Assembly: GCA_030825115.1 (NCBI GenBank)
Contig: JAPJQL010000003.1
Span: 156,326 to 220,325, forward strand
Source: Lachnospiraceae bacterium
GTDB lineage: Bacteria; Bacillota; Clostridia; Lachnospirales; Lachnospiraceae
Direction: 5' to 3'
Length of the DNA stretch: 64,000 nucleotides
Below the pieces are notes generated by a model that was given only the letters and a program-made list of their open reading frames with translations, was not told where the DNA came from and searched no databases. A program made the translations under genes and the position numbers. Below are positions 1-10,200 of the stretch, piece by piece. The stretch's first letter is position 1, and the number at the start of each line of letters is the position of its first letter.

Positions 1-145
1 GCAGGGAAGTCGTCATCATCACGGAGGCCGCCGCCATGAACAGACCGATCAGGGCAAAGGTCACGATCAGCTCTACCAGAGTTGTACCCCGCTGCTCCCT
101 GACGCAATATTCAATTTTTTTGCGTTTTTGATTTCTGCCGCTCAT
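1..145 (-). CDS. Minor prepilin-like protein, N-terminal part only
   Basis: Only the first 48 codons lie in the window; the gene runs off the left edge. The visible N-terminus is a basic leader followed by a class III prepilin signal: Gly, then Thr-Thr-Leu-Val-Glu with Glu at +5, then a hydrophobic helix (LIVTFALIGLFMAAASVMM). Such signals are cut and N-methylated by the prepilin peptidase, here pilD at 19124-19894, and the subunit is then built into the pilus or pseudopilus. The ATG lies 13 bp after the stop of the previous minor pilin and is preceded by an AGGTCAGG stretch. As the last visible gene of the pil operon it occupies a PilW/GspJ-like place, but without the rest of the protein the subtype is inference. 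Confidence 0.75.
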   Translation of the reverse strand, partial: MSGRNQKRKKIEYCVREQRGTTLVELIVTFALIGLFMAAASVMMTTSL

Positions 146-158
146 ATCAAACCTGACC

Positions 159-524
159 TTACTCCCCGCCTGATGCCGGCTCTTCTCTTTCTTCAGCCGC
201 ATATATCTTTCCTTCTGCCTTTGTTTCGTCTTCCGCTGTCCCGCGGTAGACCGCCAGAGCCCCGTCCAAAGTAAAACTGCTGCCGGAGCCGCTTTCATCT
301 ACAAATTTAAACGTGATATTCTTTCTTGATTCCAGAGCCGCTTTTCCCAGGTAATACTGTCCGGCCAGGTTCCGGTTATTTACCAGGGTATCTTCCGACC
401 GGTTAAGCATCCGGCCTGCCATCCCCATCGCCTGGGAAAAAATACCCATGATCAGAATCAGCACGGTAAACGCCACGATCACCTCTACCATTGTGGTACC
501 CCCGTTCCTTTTCCACAGCGTCAT
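159..524 (-). CDS. Minor pilin-like protein (PilV/GspI type)
   Basis: A 121-residue protein. After the leader MTLWKRNGG comes the processing site Gly|Thr-Thr-Met-Val-Glu, with Glu at +5, and a hydrophobic helix to about residue 35; the rest is a small soluble domain rich in charged residues. The start is chosen at 524 because its ATG overlaps the stop of the upstream minor pilin (ATGA) and a purine-rich AAAGGGGG lies just before it; an upstream in-frame ATG at 593 would extend into that gene and put a long basic stretch before the signal. Short pseudopilins with this motif start or cap the fibre in T4P and T2SS tip complexes. The PilV/GspI label rests on size, motif and gene order, not on recognisable similarity in the C-terminal domain. 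Confidence 0.75.
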   Translation of the reverse strand: MTLWKRNGGTTMVEVIVAFTVLILIMGIFSQAMGMAGRMLNRSEDTLVNNRNLAGQYYLGKAALESRKNITFKFVDESGSGSSFTLDGALAVYRGTAEDETKAEGKIYAAEEREEPASGGE

Positions 525-1189
525 CCGTCTTCGCCCCCTTTGCCCAGCTCTTTTTCTTCCTGCCCTTCCCATACCCGTCCTCTGTAGGTCCACTTCCAGC
601 TTTCCCAGGTTCCCGTCACGGTCGGTTTAAATGAATTTATGACAGAAGCCGTTTCTTCTCCCACCGTGCTTGTTACCTTCGCATACAAAATGATGTCCCC
701 AAAGGCCCTGACCGCATCTTTATCATTTTTGTCATCATAACTGTCCAGATCAAGTTCTGACTCGCTAACAAAATACAGTGCGACTTCCGTATCGCCCGGA
801 AGTCCGCAGGCTTCTAACCGATAGGTAAATCTGCGGTCTTTTCCCAGGTTCTGCAGGACGCCCAGGTCTTCTGAATAATATTTCCAGCCGCTGGTCCAGA
901 TGGTCTTCAGCTTCCCTTCCAGGCTGCTGTCGGCGCCCGTCGCATGGGCGTCGGGCTTAATTCCTTCCGGATACTTTGCCTCATCACTGTATTCGATATT
1001 TCCAATCTTATGGATCAGCAGATCTGAGATCGTCACCGCATTGATCCGGCATTGTTCCTTGTTGTTCGACCTCACCGCATTGGTGATCAGAACAGAGGCA
1101 GTAAGGAGCAAAGCCAGGCTGAGCGCCATTGTCAAAACCAGCACACATATCACCACAACCATGGCAGAGCCTTTCTGGTTTCGTCTCAT
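521..1189 (-). CDS. Minor pilin-like protein (PilX/GspK type)
   Basis: A 222-residue protein with a short basic leader (MRRNQKG), a Ser-Ala-Met-Val-Val start to the mature protein and a long hydrophobic helix to about residue 37. Position +5 is Val rather than the usual Glu. Loss of Glu5 is typical of GspK/PilX-like tip subunits, which cap the fibre instead of packing inside it. The remaining roughly 185 residues form a soluble domain I do not recognise. It starts 15 bp after the giant pseudopilin, with AGGTGG as ribosome binding site, and its stop overlaps the next minor pilin start by 4 bp, so the genes are probably translationally coupled. Assignment to the tip complex is inference from motif and position. 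Confidence 0.72.
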   Translation of the reverse strand: MRRNQKGSAMVVVICVLVLTMALSLALLLTASVLITNAVRSNNKEQCRINAVTISDLLIHKIGNIEYSDEAKYPEGIKPDAHATGADSSLEGKLKTIWTSGWKYYSEDLGVLQNLGKDRRFTYRLEACGLPGDTEVALYFVSESELDLDSYDDKNDKDAVRAFGDIILYAKVTSTVGEETASVINSFKPTVTGTWESWKWTYRGRVWEGQEEKELGKGGEDG

Positions 1190-1204
1190 CTTACCACCTC
1201 TTTC

Positions 1205-4200
1205 CTACTCTTCTGTTTCTTTCCTGTCATCTTCCAGTTCGCCCCGCAGGCCGGCCAAATCCAGTTCCGTATCTTCCTTGCGGTAATAGCGGTTTCGCAT
1301 CATCAGATCCAGCCGGAAGCTCTCCGTCTGGTACAAGCCATCCGGAAATGCTTCCAGATACAGCCTGGCAGCCTCCTCAGGCATGTCATCGTAAGACAGA
1401 TCCGGCAGCGTCAGCGTAAACCGGATTTTCCGGTTCTCCCCATCTCCCGTGACAAACTCTGCCTTCAGGCTGCACTCCAGCGTCAGGACCCCCGGCTCTG
1501 GGAGCCTGTCTCCATTGGAGTCTGTCGCCAGATTGGAGTCCGTCGCCTTTTTGCCGCTTACTGCGGCATTGGAAGCTGTCGCCATCTCTGCATCAGAAGC
1601 TGTCGCAGTCCCGGTGTGTCCCAGTTGAAGGAGCAGATCTCCATCTACATGATAAGATACCGAGTACAGCCGCTTTCCTCCGTCTGCCAGGTATTCGGAA
1701 AGCCCCGGCATCGAACCGGACATTCCTCTGGTCAGGTCGATATCCAGCACATAGCCGGAATCCATGCCTTCCCCTTTTAGCTCCACCTTATAACCGGTCA
1801 CAGCCGTCTCACCCATATCATACTCCCACACCAGCTGCTTTTGCCGGGCTGTGATCGTTCCTGTCTTCCTGCCGTCTCTGCCCGTCCGCAGGATGCCGCC
1901 CGGGAACAGTCCCGGAGTATCTGCCTGAAATGCCACCGGATACCGTGTTTCCTCTCCTGCGGTCCTGGATACGGCGGTCACAGCCGTCTCGATCGCAGGC
2001 AGGGAGACCGTCTGTGCCGTTGTATACCCGGCGCTCAATCCACCTGTCATCCCGTCTGCCGTGCCCGACACATCAAAGATGCTGCAAAATCTCAGCTCCA
2101 GTTCCTGCTCTGCATATTTTGCATATATGGACGGCAGCCATACCTGGCTTTTATTGGACCCATCCACACTGTACGTTTTATCATACGGAACTGCATATAC
2201 GCCAAGTTCTTTTCCTGCGCGGTCCGATACGCTCACAAGATAACGGCCCCTGCCCGAGAGCAGGATCTGATAAGCCGTGTTTGTGATTCCCTTTGCCGGT
2301 ATCACATACTCCAGTTCAGGGATCAGGGCGTCCTTTGCCAGCTCCAGTTCTGCCATTCCATTCAGACTGTCGCCCGACCAGTACAGCAGCGCCCACTTTG
2401 AATCCACATAGTTCCCATCGGCCTCGTCGGCGACAGCTTGTACCAGGATCTGCTCCGACATCTTCTGTACACCCAGATATTCTGTATGGTCTGTGACATC
2501 CGCACAGTCCGGCAGCGTAAAGATCAGGCGCGCCGGACCGTCTGCTTCTGCCTCCAGCCTCACCGCCGATTCCAACGTGATATGATACCCGTCATCGGTC
2601 AATATAAGGACCTCCGTAAAGGGAAGCGCCTGCTCTCCTCCATTGACCTTCAGTTTCATCGTTTTTTTCATCTGGTTTCCGTCATCATCCAATTTGGTGG
2701 ACCGGTACTCCAGCTCATACTCGTCATCCTGAGCCGTTCTTGCCAGCGTCATCTCATGAACGTGGGACACCACGTAGTTCGCCGCGTCAATATCTGCCGC
2801 TATGCTGCGGTCCGCCTGCTGCGGCTCCTGGATCAGTGTGATATGATAGCGGTCCGCGTGCTCTGCCAGAGCAAATCCTGCCTGGATCTGGCTTGCCGTG
2901 ACCTGCTCTCCCTGGAGATTCCCCTCTGGCGTCATGATCGGACGCTCATATTCCACCACATCCGTATGTTCTGTAAATTCAACAGGATCTATCTGCACCC
3001 GCGGAAGACGGAACCACATATATTCTTTTGTTACAATGTCCTCTGCATTTCCCGGATTTTCCATATCGGTCCAGACAGAGCTGATATGGCTGCTGCCTGT
3101 GCTCCGCATGACAACCTTCAGGTATTTCCCCGCATAGTCCACGGGCAGGTCCTTTAAAGTGTAATCATACTTTGCTTCTGCCCCTGAGTACGTCATGGAC
3201 GCCGGGTGTTTTTTGTCGGGAAGCAGCGCTTCTCCATCCTGTCCCGCCGGAACCAGGGCATTTTCCGAATGTTCCAGGTCGGCCACACTGTCATACAGCT
3301 CCAGTGCAATCTGATACCGCAGGGTGGCGGGCGTATCCTCTTCCTTTTTCATAGAAAGGGTGATACAGCCATTCTTAAATTCAGAAGCGCTCAGTGTATC
3401 CTTATTATCTGCTGTCAGGTTGTTCTCTGAACCTCCCGGCGAGATTCCCATCTCCGGTTTTGCAAGACGGGACGGAACGGTCAGTTCCGCTGCCGCACTG
3501 GCAAAACTGCTGCGGTATGTCTGGTCTCCGGTCTTTGCAATGGCCTGTACGGCAACCGAGATCTCCTCGCCGCCCCGGAACGTATCCAGATCCAGCCGTA
3601 TCCCACTCGTATCGGTTATATGTTCCACCGGCCCCAGAGTCACCGTCTCACTCGGGTTTTCCTTATCCCGGCTGCTGATTTCAATCTGGTAATAATCAAG
3701 CGCTGCCAGCTCCGCTTCGCCTGTCACTCCCACAAAGGAAAGCACATAACCCAGACTGTCCTGAATGATCACGCCAGTCTCATCTTTTGCCAGCTCTGCC
3801 GTCACATCCTTCGGCTGCGGCAGCCGCTTACGCATCGGAAATGACCGGACGGCAGTCGCCGGAAAGATCGTGGTAAGGCTGTCCTGCTCCCTCCCCACAC
3901 GGGTGATGGTCACGGTTATATTATCATAGTCCCATGTGGAGGCATCTGCGCGGTAAGTATTATAGCTGTCCCCTGTACGGTCTGCCGTATAGATGCTGAT
4001 GCGGTTTACCAGCGTAGTGGCCGTTCCACCCTTCTCGCCTGTAATGGTCAGGCGATATACGGCATCCCGGTAGTCCTTTTCTTCATATCCGTTTCCTTCT
4101 GTGTAGGCCGGTTTCCCGTTCATTCCCGCCTGGTCCCAGGTCAGGACGAGCATATCCTCTTCGTCATAAGCGCCGTCCCTCCAGCTTCCGGTTTTCGCAT

Positions 4201-7200
4201 CATACTCGGCAGACGCGTAAAGGACAGGCGTCGGCACGGTTTGCTGCAGTTCTTTTTCCAGGTCGATGAAATGGAAGAATACCTGATACTGCTGATACGT
4301 CAAAGCTGATCCGCCTTCTGTATAAGCCCATTCCGGCGGCAGGTTTTTGCCGGTCGGGTCATACCCTTTTGTCTTCTCCAGGGCCTTCAGAAGGGCATTG
4401 TAATACAGCTTATACTCTGCGCTGCCGTCTGCGCCTTTTCCTGCCCGCACGATCACATAGCCCGGCTGTACCTTGCCGCGGGAAATAAGGCGGACACCGC
4501 CGGACCGTTTTTTCCTGCCTGCTGCGTCCGGGACGATCTCCCCGTCCTCCGTCACATACATAAGCTCCAGTTCTTCCGCACGGTAGGTCCTGTCGTCCAC
4601 ATTCCAGCCCTGGCAGACCACATCATTTGTCATCTTTGTGGGATAAGCACGCACCTGCACGTTTTTATATTTATATGTTTTGCCATCCTTCTCCCTGTCC
4701 AGAAAATCTTCCGGAAGGCCGCCGAGGGTTACGGTATTCATACTCGAACCACTGGAAGACAGCCGGGTCTGCTCTGAGACTGAGATTGCCACCGGCACAT
4801 TCAAAACAGGGTCATCTGCTATCATCTCGGTCCGTAGCTCCGGTACCCAGGAGTTGGTCTCGCCGCGCATTTTCACATTGTAGGCAAGCTCCCGCACAGT
4901 CGTGCCAGAAAATCCCACTCCGCTTGTCTGCGCTGTTTTTTCCAGCCGCACTACCGCCATTTTTTCGCCCGTGTAAACGCCCCACCCGGGGATTCTGGAT
5001 TCCAGGGCCGTGGTCACCGACCTTATAATGTCTTTTCCCTCTCCCACATAATCAGCATAGCTGTTGAAATAGATGTTCCCCGTGAAGCTGCTGGTGTACT
5101 TTTTCCATGTCCCGTTTTCCTTTTTGCCGCCGTCTTTCACCGGAAACTCTGCGGTATGGAAACCACTTGTATTGACCCGGATCGCTTCCAGCGCTTTTTC
5201 CAGGGCTTCCTCGCTGTCATTCTCCGTCAGATTTTCCTTTGCAAATGCCACATAATCTTCCCGGTTTAACAGTTCTACCCAGTAACCGTCCTCCCCGGAC
5301 AGCTTCCACCGGATTTTGGGATAGGGCAGGCGTTTTCCAAACGTGATATCAAGCGCGTCGGAGGAGCCGGATACACGGTCCCCTCTGCACGCCCTGACCG
5401 TCACACTTACTCCCGCTGCTTTGGCCCCGTCCTTCTCCACTGCGGTGGAAATGATGTAAGACGGTGAAAATGTGGCGTATTCTGCTTTCACCGAACCGTT
5501 TCCTGTCTCATAGATACAGGTGACGATATAATACCCGGCGCTGTCAGAACCGTTCCATGCCACCTTATATTCTCCGGTATCCGTCGTGAAGTGCAGGCCT
5601 GTCGGCACAGGCAGGTCCCCCTGCTGCGGTCCAAGCACCAGGAGCTCGTCCAATCCTTGTTTCTTTTCCTGCTCATTTGCTGCGGCTCCCTTACACAACC
5701 GGTATGACAGAGTCTGGTCAGACGCCCGTTCCGGCTGATAGATCTGGGCTGCGGTATATCCAGCCACGTTCTCGATCACCTTTTGGCTGTTGATATCGAC
5801 TGCATAATGGGGCTCGGCCTCTTCTATGATATACAAAGGCATGCCGTTGTCATCCTTCGTCACCGTTGAAACCGGCGCGTCCGGCGTGTATATCGTTGTC
5901 ATCCTGTCATTTTGGGACCAGACAACCCTGGAAGCATCTTCCTTGACCGGAGTCATACCTGTCGGATTGCTGCACCCCTGTGGGGTCCCTTCGGCAGAGA
6001 ATTGGAAAAGCACTACATTCTCCCGATTTTCCGACTTTTCTTTGTAGGCAATGATATCATCGATGATGACCGAAGTCACTTCCATCCCTTCCAGGTTTTC
6101 GTATCCCACTTCTCCAACCGCTCCGCGGACTTCAATGACGCGATCCAGGACTTCTTCCCCATTCTTGAACCGGAGCTGATAGTTTTGTTTTCTTCCATCC
6201 GAAGTTCCCGGCCAGTTGAGTGTCATGCTGTCCAGTTTTACCGGTTTGTTAAATTCAAATTCAAACGAATTCTTCAGGCTGGCAGCTTCAAAATAAAAGT
6301 TGCCGTTGGCCTTTGCCGCCTCCCCATTGATCATCCTGCCTATGTTCTTTATGTTGGTTGGATTGTCTGCCGCAAGCCCGTTTGCCGCGATCCGTCTTAC
6401 CCAAAAAGCCGACTCTGCGGTATCCGCCTTTTCTGCGAAGTAATAACTTCCCGCATTGCTGCCTGCCTTTCCTGTGGGATGAACCGTCTCCTTCCCGGTC
6501 ACCCCGAAGCTGTCCTTAGCCACGATATTGACAGACGTCAGCCCGTAAAATTCGCTGCTGTTGATACTGCTGTACCCATAGTTGCGGCAGTAGGTCATGG
6601 ATATGATCCGATTGTTCTCGTAATTCGACGTTCCCAGGATTCCCCCTGTCTTGCTGCCGCCTCCGATCATGCCTGTGTTCACACAGCCGTCAAACCGGAT
6701 TCCCATCGGATAACTGCTCCGATACGTAGATCCCACAATGCCGCCAAATGCCGCATTCCTGCTCTTTTCACCGACAGCGCCATGATTCTCGCAGTGTACC
6801 AGGTTCAGCGTCTCTCCCGACAGGCCGCCGTATACATAGCCTACGATCCCGCCTGCGATCGCCGTGCCGTTGTCGGCCGTAACAGCGCCAAAATTAAGGC
6901 AGTTCTCCAGAGTCCCTCCTTTATTTTTGATGTTGCCGATCAAACCTCCGGCCCTTTCTTTCGCAGAGATATTGCCATAATTGTGGCAGTCGTAAAACCG
7001 CCAGCTGCTGGTTGTATTGTTCTCATTTCTCCCGACCATGCCGCCGACCGCATTTCCCTCGGACCGCTTTGCAACCGTGGCATGGTTATCACACAGCGTT
7101 AAGTCCTTCTCGGAGATATTGTAGCCAATGATGCCTCCCGCGCCGTTATCCTGCTGCTGGGTTTCTGCATATACCAGCCAGTATCTTCCGGTAACTGCCC

Positions 7201-10200
7201 TGCTTATGAGCCCATTGCGCCGGTTGTACCCGGCGATGCCGCCCACATGCCCCGCCTTTGTTGTCACAAGCACGGACGTCATATCCGCTTCTGCCAGCGT
7301 TTTTATGTCGGAGGTATCAAGAACATAGGAGCCGTTCTCAAAGTATCCGCCACTCATATTGTTTTTATCTTTATTTCTTGCGCTCTCATAGTCGGAATCC
7401 CAGCCGATCCCGGTGATCGTCCCGTGGTTAAAACCGGCAACGCCGCCCACATGGCCGTAGGTATCCGCAGTCACCCACACCGTCCCGGCATATGTCTTCA
7501 AGTCTCCATAGGCAAACGTTCTGTGCGTCGATTCCGGGATATTTTTATGGGTGTAGGAAAACAGTTTTCCCGCATACCCGGTTTCGTCCGAAAAACTGAT
7601 TCCGTTGATTTCGGCCTGCATCCCATTAAAACCTGCCACACCGCCGACATTGGTCCTGTTGCCTGCATCTCCGGTCCCTTCAATCCTGGCCATTCCAAGG
7701 CGGCATTTTTTCACGGTCGCCGCCAGGGACTCTCTGTCGCTTCCATTCAGTCCGACAATCCCGCCATATCCGTAAACTCGAAAGCCCGACTGCTCCAGAT
7801 CATCGTTGATGCCAAAGGACGGGCTCTTCGACGGGTCGTTGGCTTCTCCTTTTACGTATCCGTTAAACTCATAACCGGATATTTCATTGTGATTGACCCC
7901 GGCTATCCCGCCGATGTTTCCAAAGTAATTTAATCCATTTCCGTCAAAATGCAGGTCTGCCGCTACGGTGGAATAGCTTTCGCTGCTGTTTTTTATTCTC
8001 CCTGCAATCACGCCTCCATAGCTGTTTTCTCCTGCCACTCCGCCCATGACTACGTCCGAGGCATTCGATATCAAAGCCACGGAATAGCCGATCGTGGTGT
8101 CATTGTCCTCCAGCAGGGTAAAGCCTTTTTCCATTCCTTTCTGGACATAGCTGCCTGCGTCGATGCCAAAGTCATAATCACTGCCCGTATGGGCAGCCCT
8201 GGCATCAAATGGCACGCCCACCTGGCACGCCTCGATCCTCCCCTTGTTCTGCGCTGCGATTCCGCCGAGGAAACCATGCCTGCTGTCCTCCTGATTGCGG
8301 AGGATCAAATTCCGCACGGCACTGCTTTCGATCACTCCGCCTTTTTCGTTTACGGCCGCGATCCCGCCTGTATATAAATCACCGGTGAGGGTCAGGCTGT
8401 CATCCATCTTCTCATCATCATAAGCCCTGCCCGCAGTCTCGGAATTTTTGATCACACCGCCATTGAGTGCGGCAATTCCGCCCAGAGCGCCGCTCCCCGC
8501 CCGGACATTCCCGTAATTTCCGCAGCTTTCAATCCGCCCCCGGTTGATGGCGGTAATCCCTCCGGCCGCTGTCATCAGGGCAGCATCTTCGACCTCGTCT
8601 TCCACACCTTCCGGCTCATCTTCCAGACTGCCTTCAGAATCTTCTTCCAGCTCGTCTGCCGCCAGCACCTCGACTGTACCGTAATTCTCACAGTTCCGGA
8701 TCCAAAGCTTGTCTGCCGCCGTGTCGGTAACCGCCACGATTCCGCCTGCATATCCGCCGGACGCCTGTACATGGGCGCGGTTTGTAAGTCCTGTGATGGT
8801 TACACGGTCCGAACCAACCCCTGCCGTATCCGGGCCAATCTGCATACCGATAAAACCGCCCACATTCCTTCGGCCGATGATCACATTTTCCTCTCTGTTT
8901 GATACCCGGCTTCCCTCTTTTATCTCGATGTTTCCGGCGTTCACTCCGGCAATCTGGCCTGCATATGCTGCGCTTCCGTCTATATTGATGTCCAGCTCCA
9001 CTTCGCCGCCAAACCGGATCGTCCCGCCCCTGTGGGCATAGCCGGTGATGCCGCCTGCATACGCTCCGCTGGCATTTACCACAGCCGTATAACGCGCTCC
9101 GCCTGCATCATATTCAATCTCCCCATAATTTTCCGCAGCCAGGCCGCCGACATAGCTGACCCCGTATATCTGCCCATTGGGATAACAATTGGTTATCTTT
9201 CCGCGCACAACTGCGCCATAATCCAGGGTTTTCGAACCATTGACCCCGACAAGGCCTCCGATATAGCTGGCCGTCCCGTCTCCGATATTGCCTGCATGGC
9301 AGTTTTTGATCGTGCCGTAGTTGATCTCCGCCAGACCTCCCGTGTAAGTCCCCTTAGAAGTCACGGAACCGGTATCCTTGTTGCGGCAGTTGTCCAGCGT
9401 GACGTTTGCTTCCACTTTTCCGATGATTCCACCGGCATAAGAATAATCGTGTTCTTCGCTTGCATTGCCTTCCTTCAGACGGAGAAAGCCTGTCGCTTCC
9501 ACCAGGGAGACGTTCTCGACATTTTTAATCGTCAGTTTCGTGTCAGGATTGTTGTATCCCACCACGCCTCCCACATACACATTCGCCGTGATATGGTTTA
9601 GAAGCTCCGTCGCGGAATCGGTCTCCCCGTCCCCCAGGATCAGCATAGAGGCGGTCGGATTGGAGATCCCCTCTCCCAGCTCCTTAAATACATCCGCAAC
9701 CACTTTTTCCGGGTTGACGGACAGGCTGCCATCCCGGGATTCCAACGGCTTCAGACCGCATAACTGCTCTGCCGCTGTGACAATCAGCTCCGCCGTGTTT
9801 TCTTTTAAAAGATAGTTGTAGCCGATAAATCCGCCTGCAAAAGCCCCATTTTCTGCACTCAGCTTTCCGAGGAAATTATCCGTTCCAAACCTTGCCCGAA
9901 GCGATGCATTTCCGGCAACCGGAAGAAGGTTCGCCCCAAGGATCCCGCCCACAAAATAATCTCCGGTCACCTGGTTCGGGTCAGACTGGATGTAGCTTTC
10001 AAATATCGTTTTCTCCATGTTCAGCCCGACAAAACCGCCGACAAAATGGCTTCCGGTTATATAACCGCCGTTGAGTGCATAATTGTGGATCTCTCCGCCG
10101 ACATCATTCCAGCCCGCCACGCCGCCGACATAATCTTTTCCGTGGATAACGCTTACCACACTGACCACATCATCGGTCCCGCTGGCTCCGTAGCGCGCAT

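Noticed and set aside
1513..1608. Short repeats that could be mistaken for a CRISPR array
   Set aside because: They are imperfect, have no regular spacers and encode a low-complexity protein linker.
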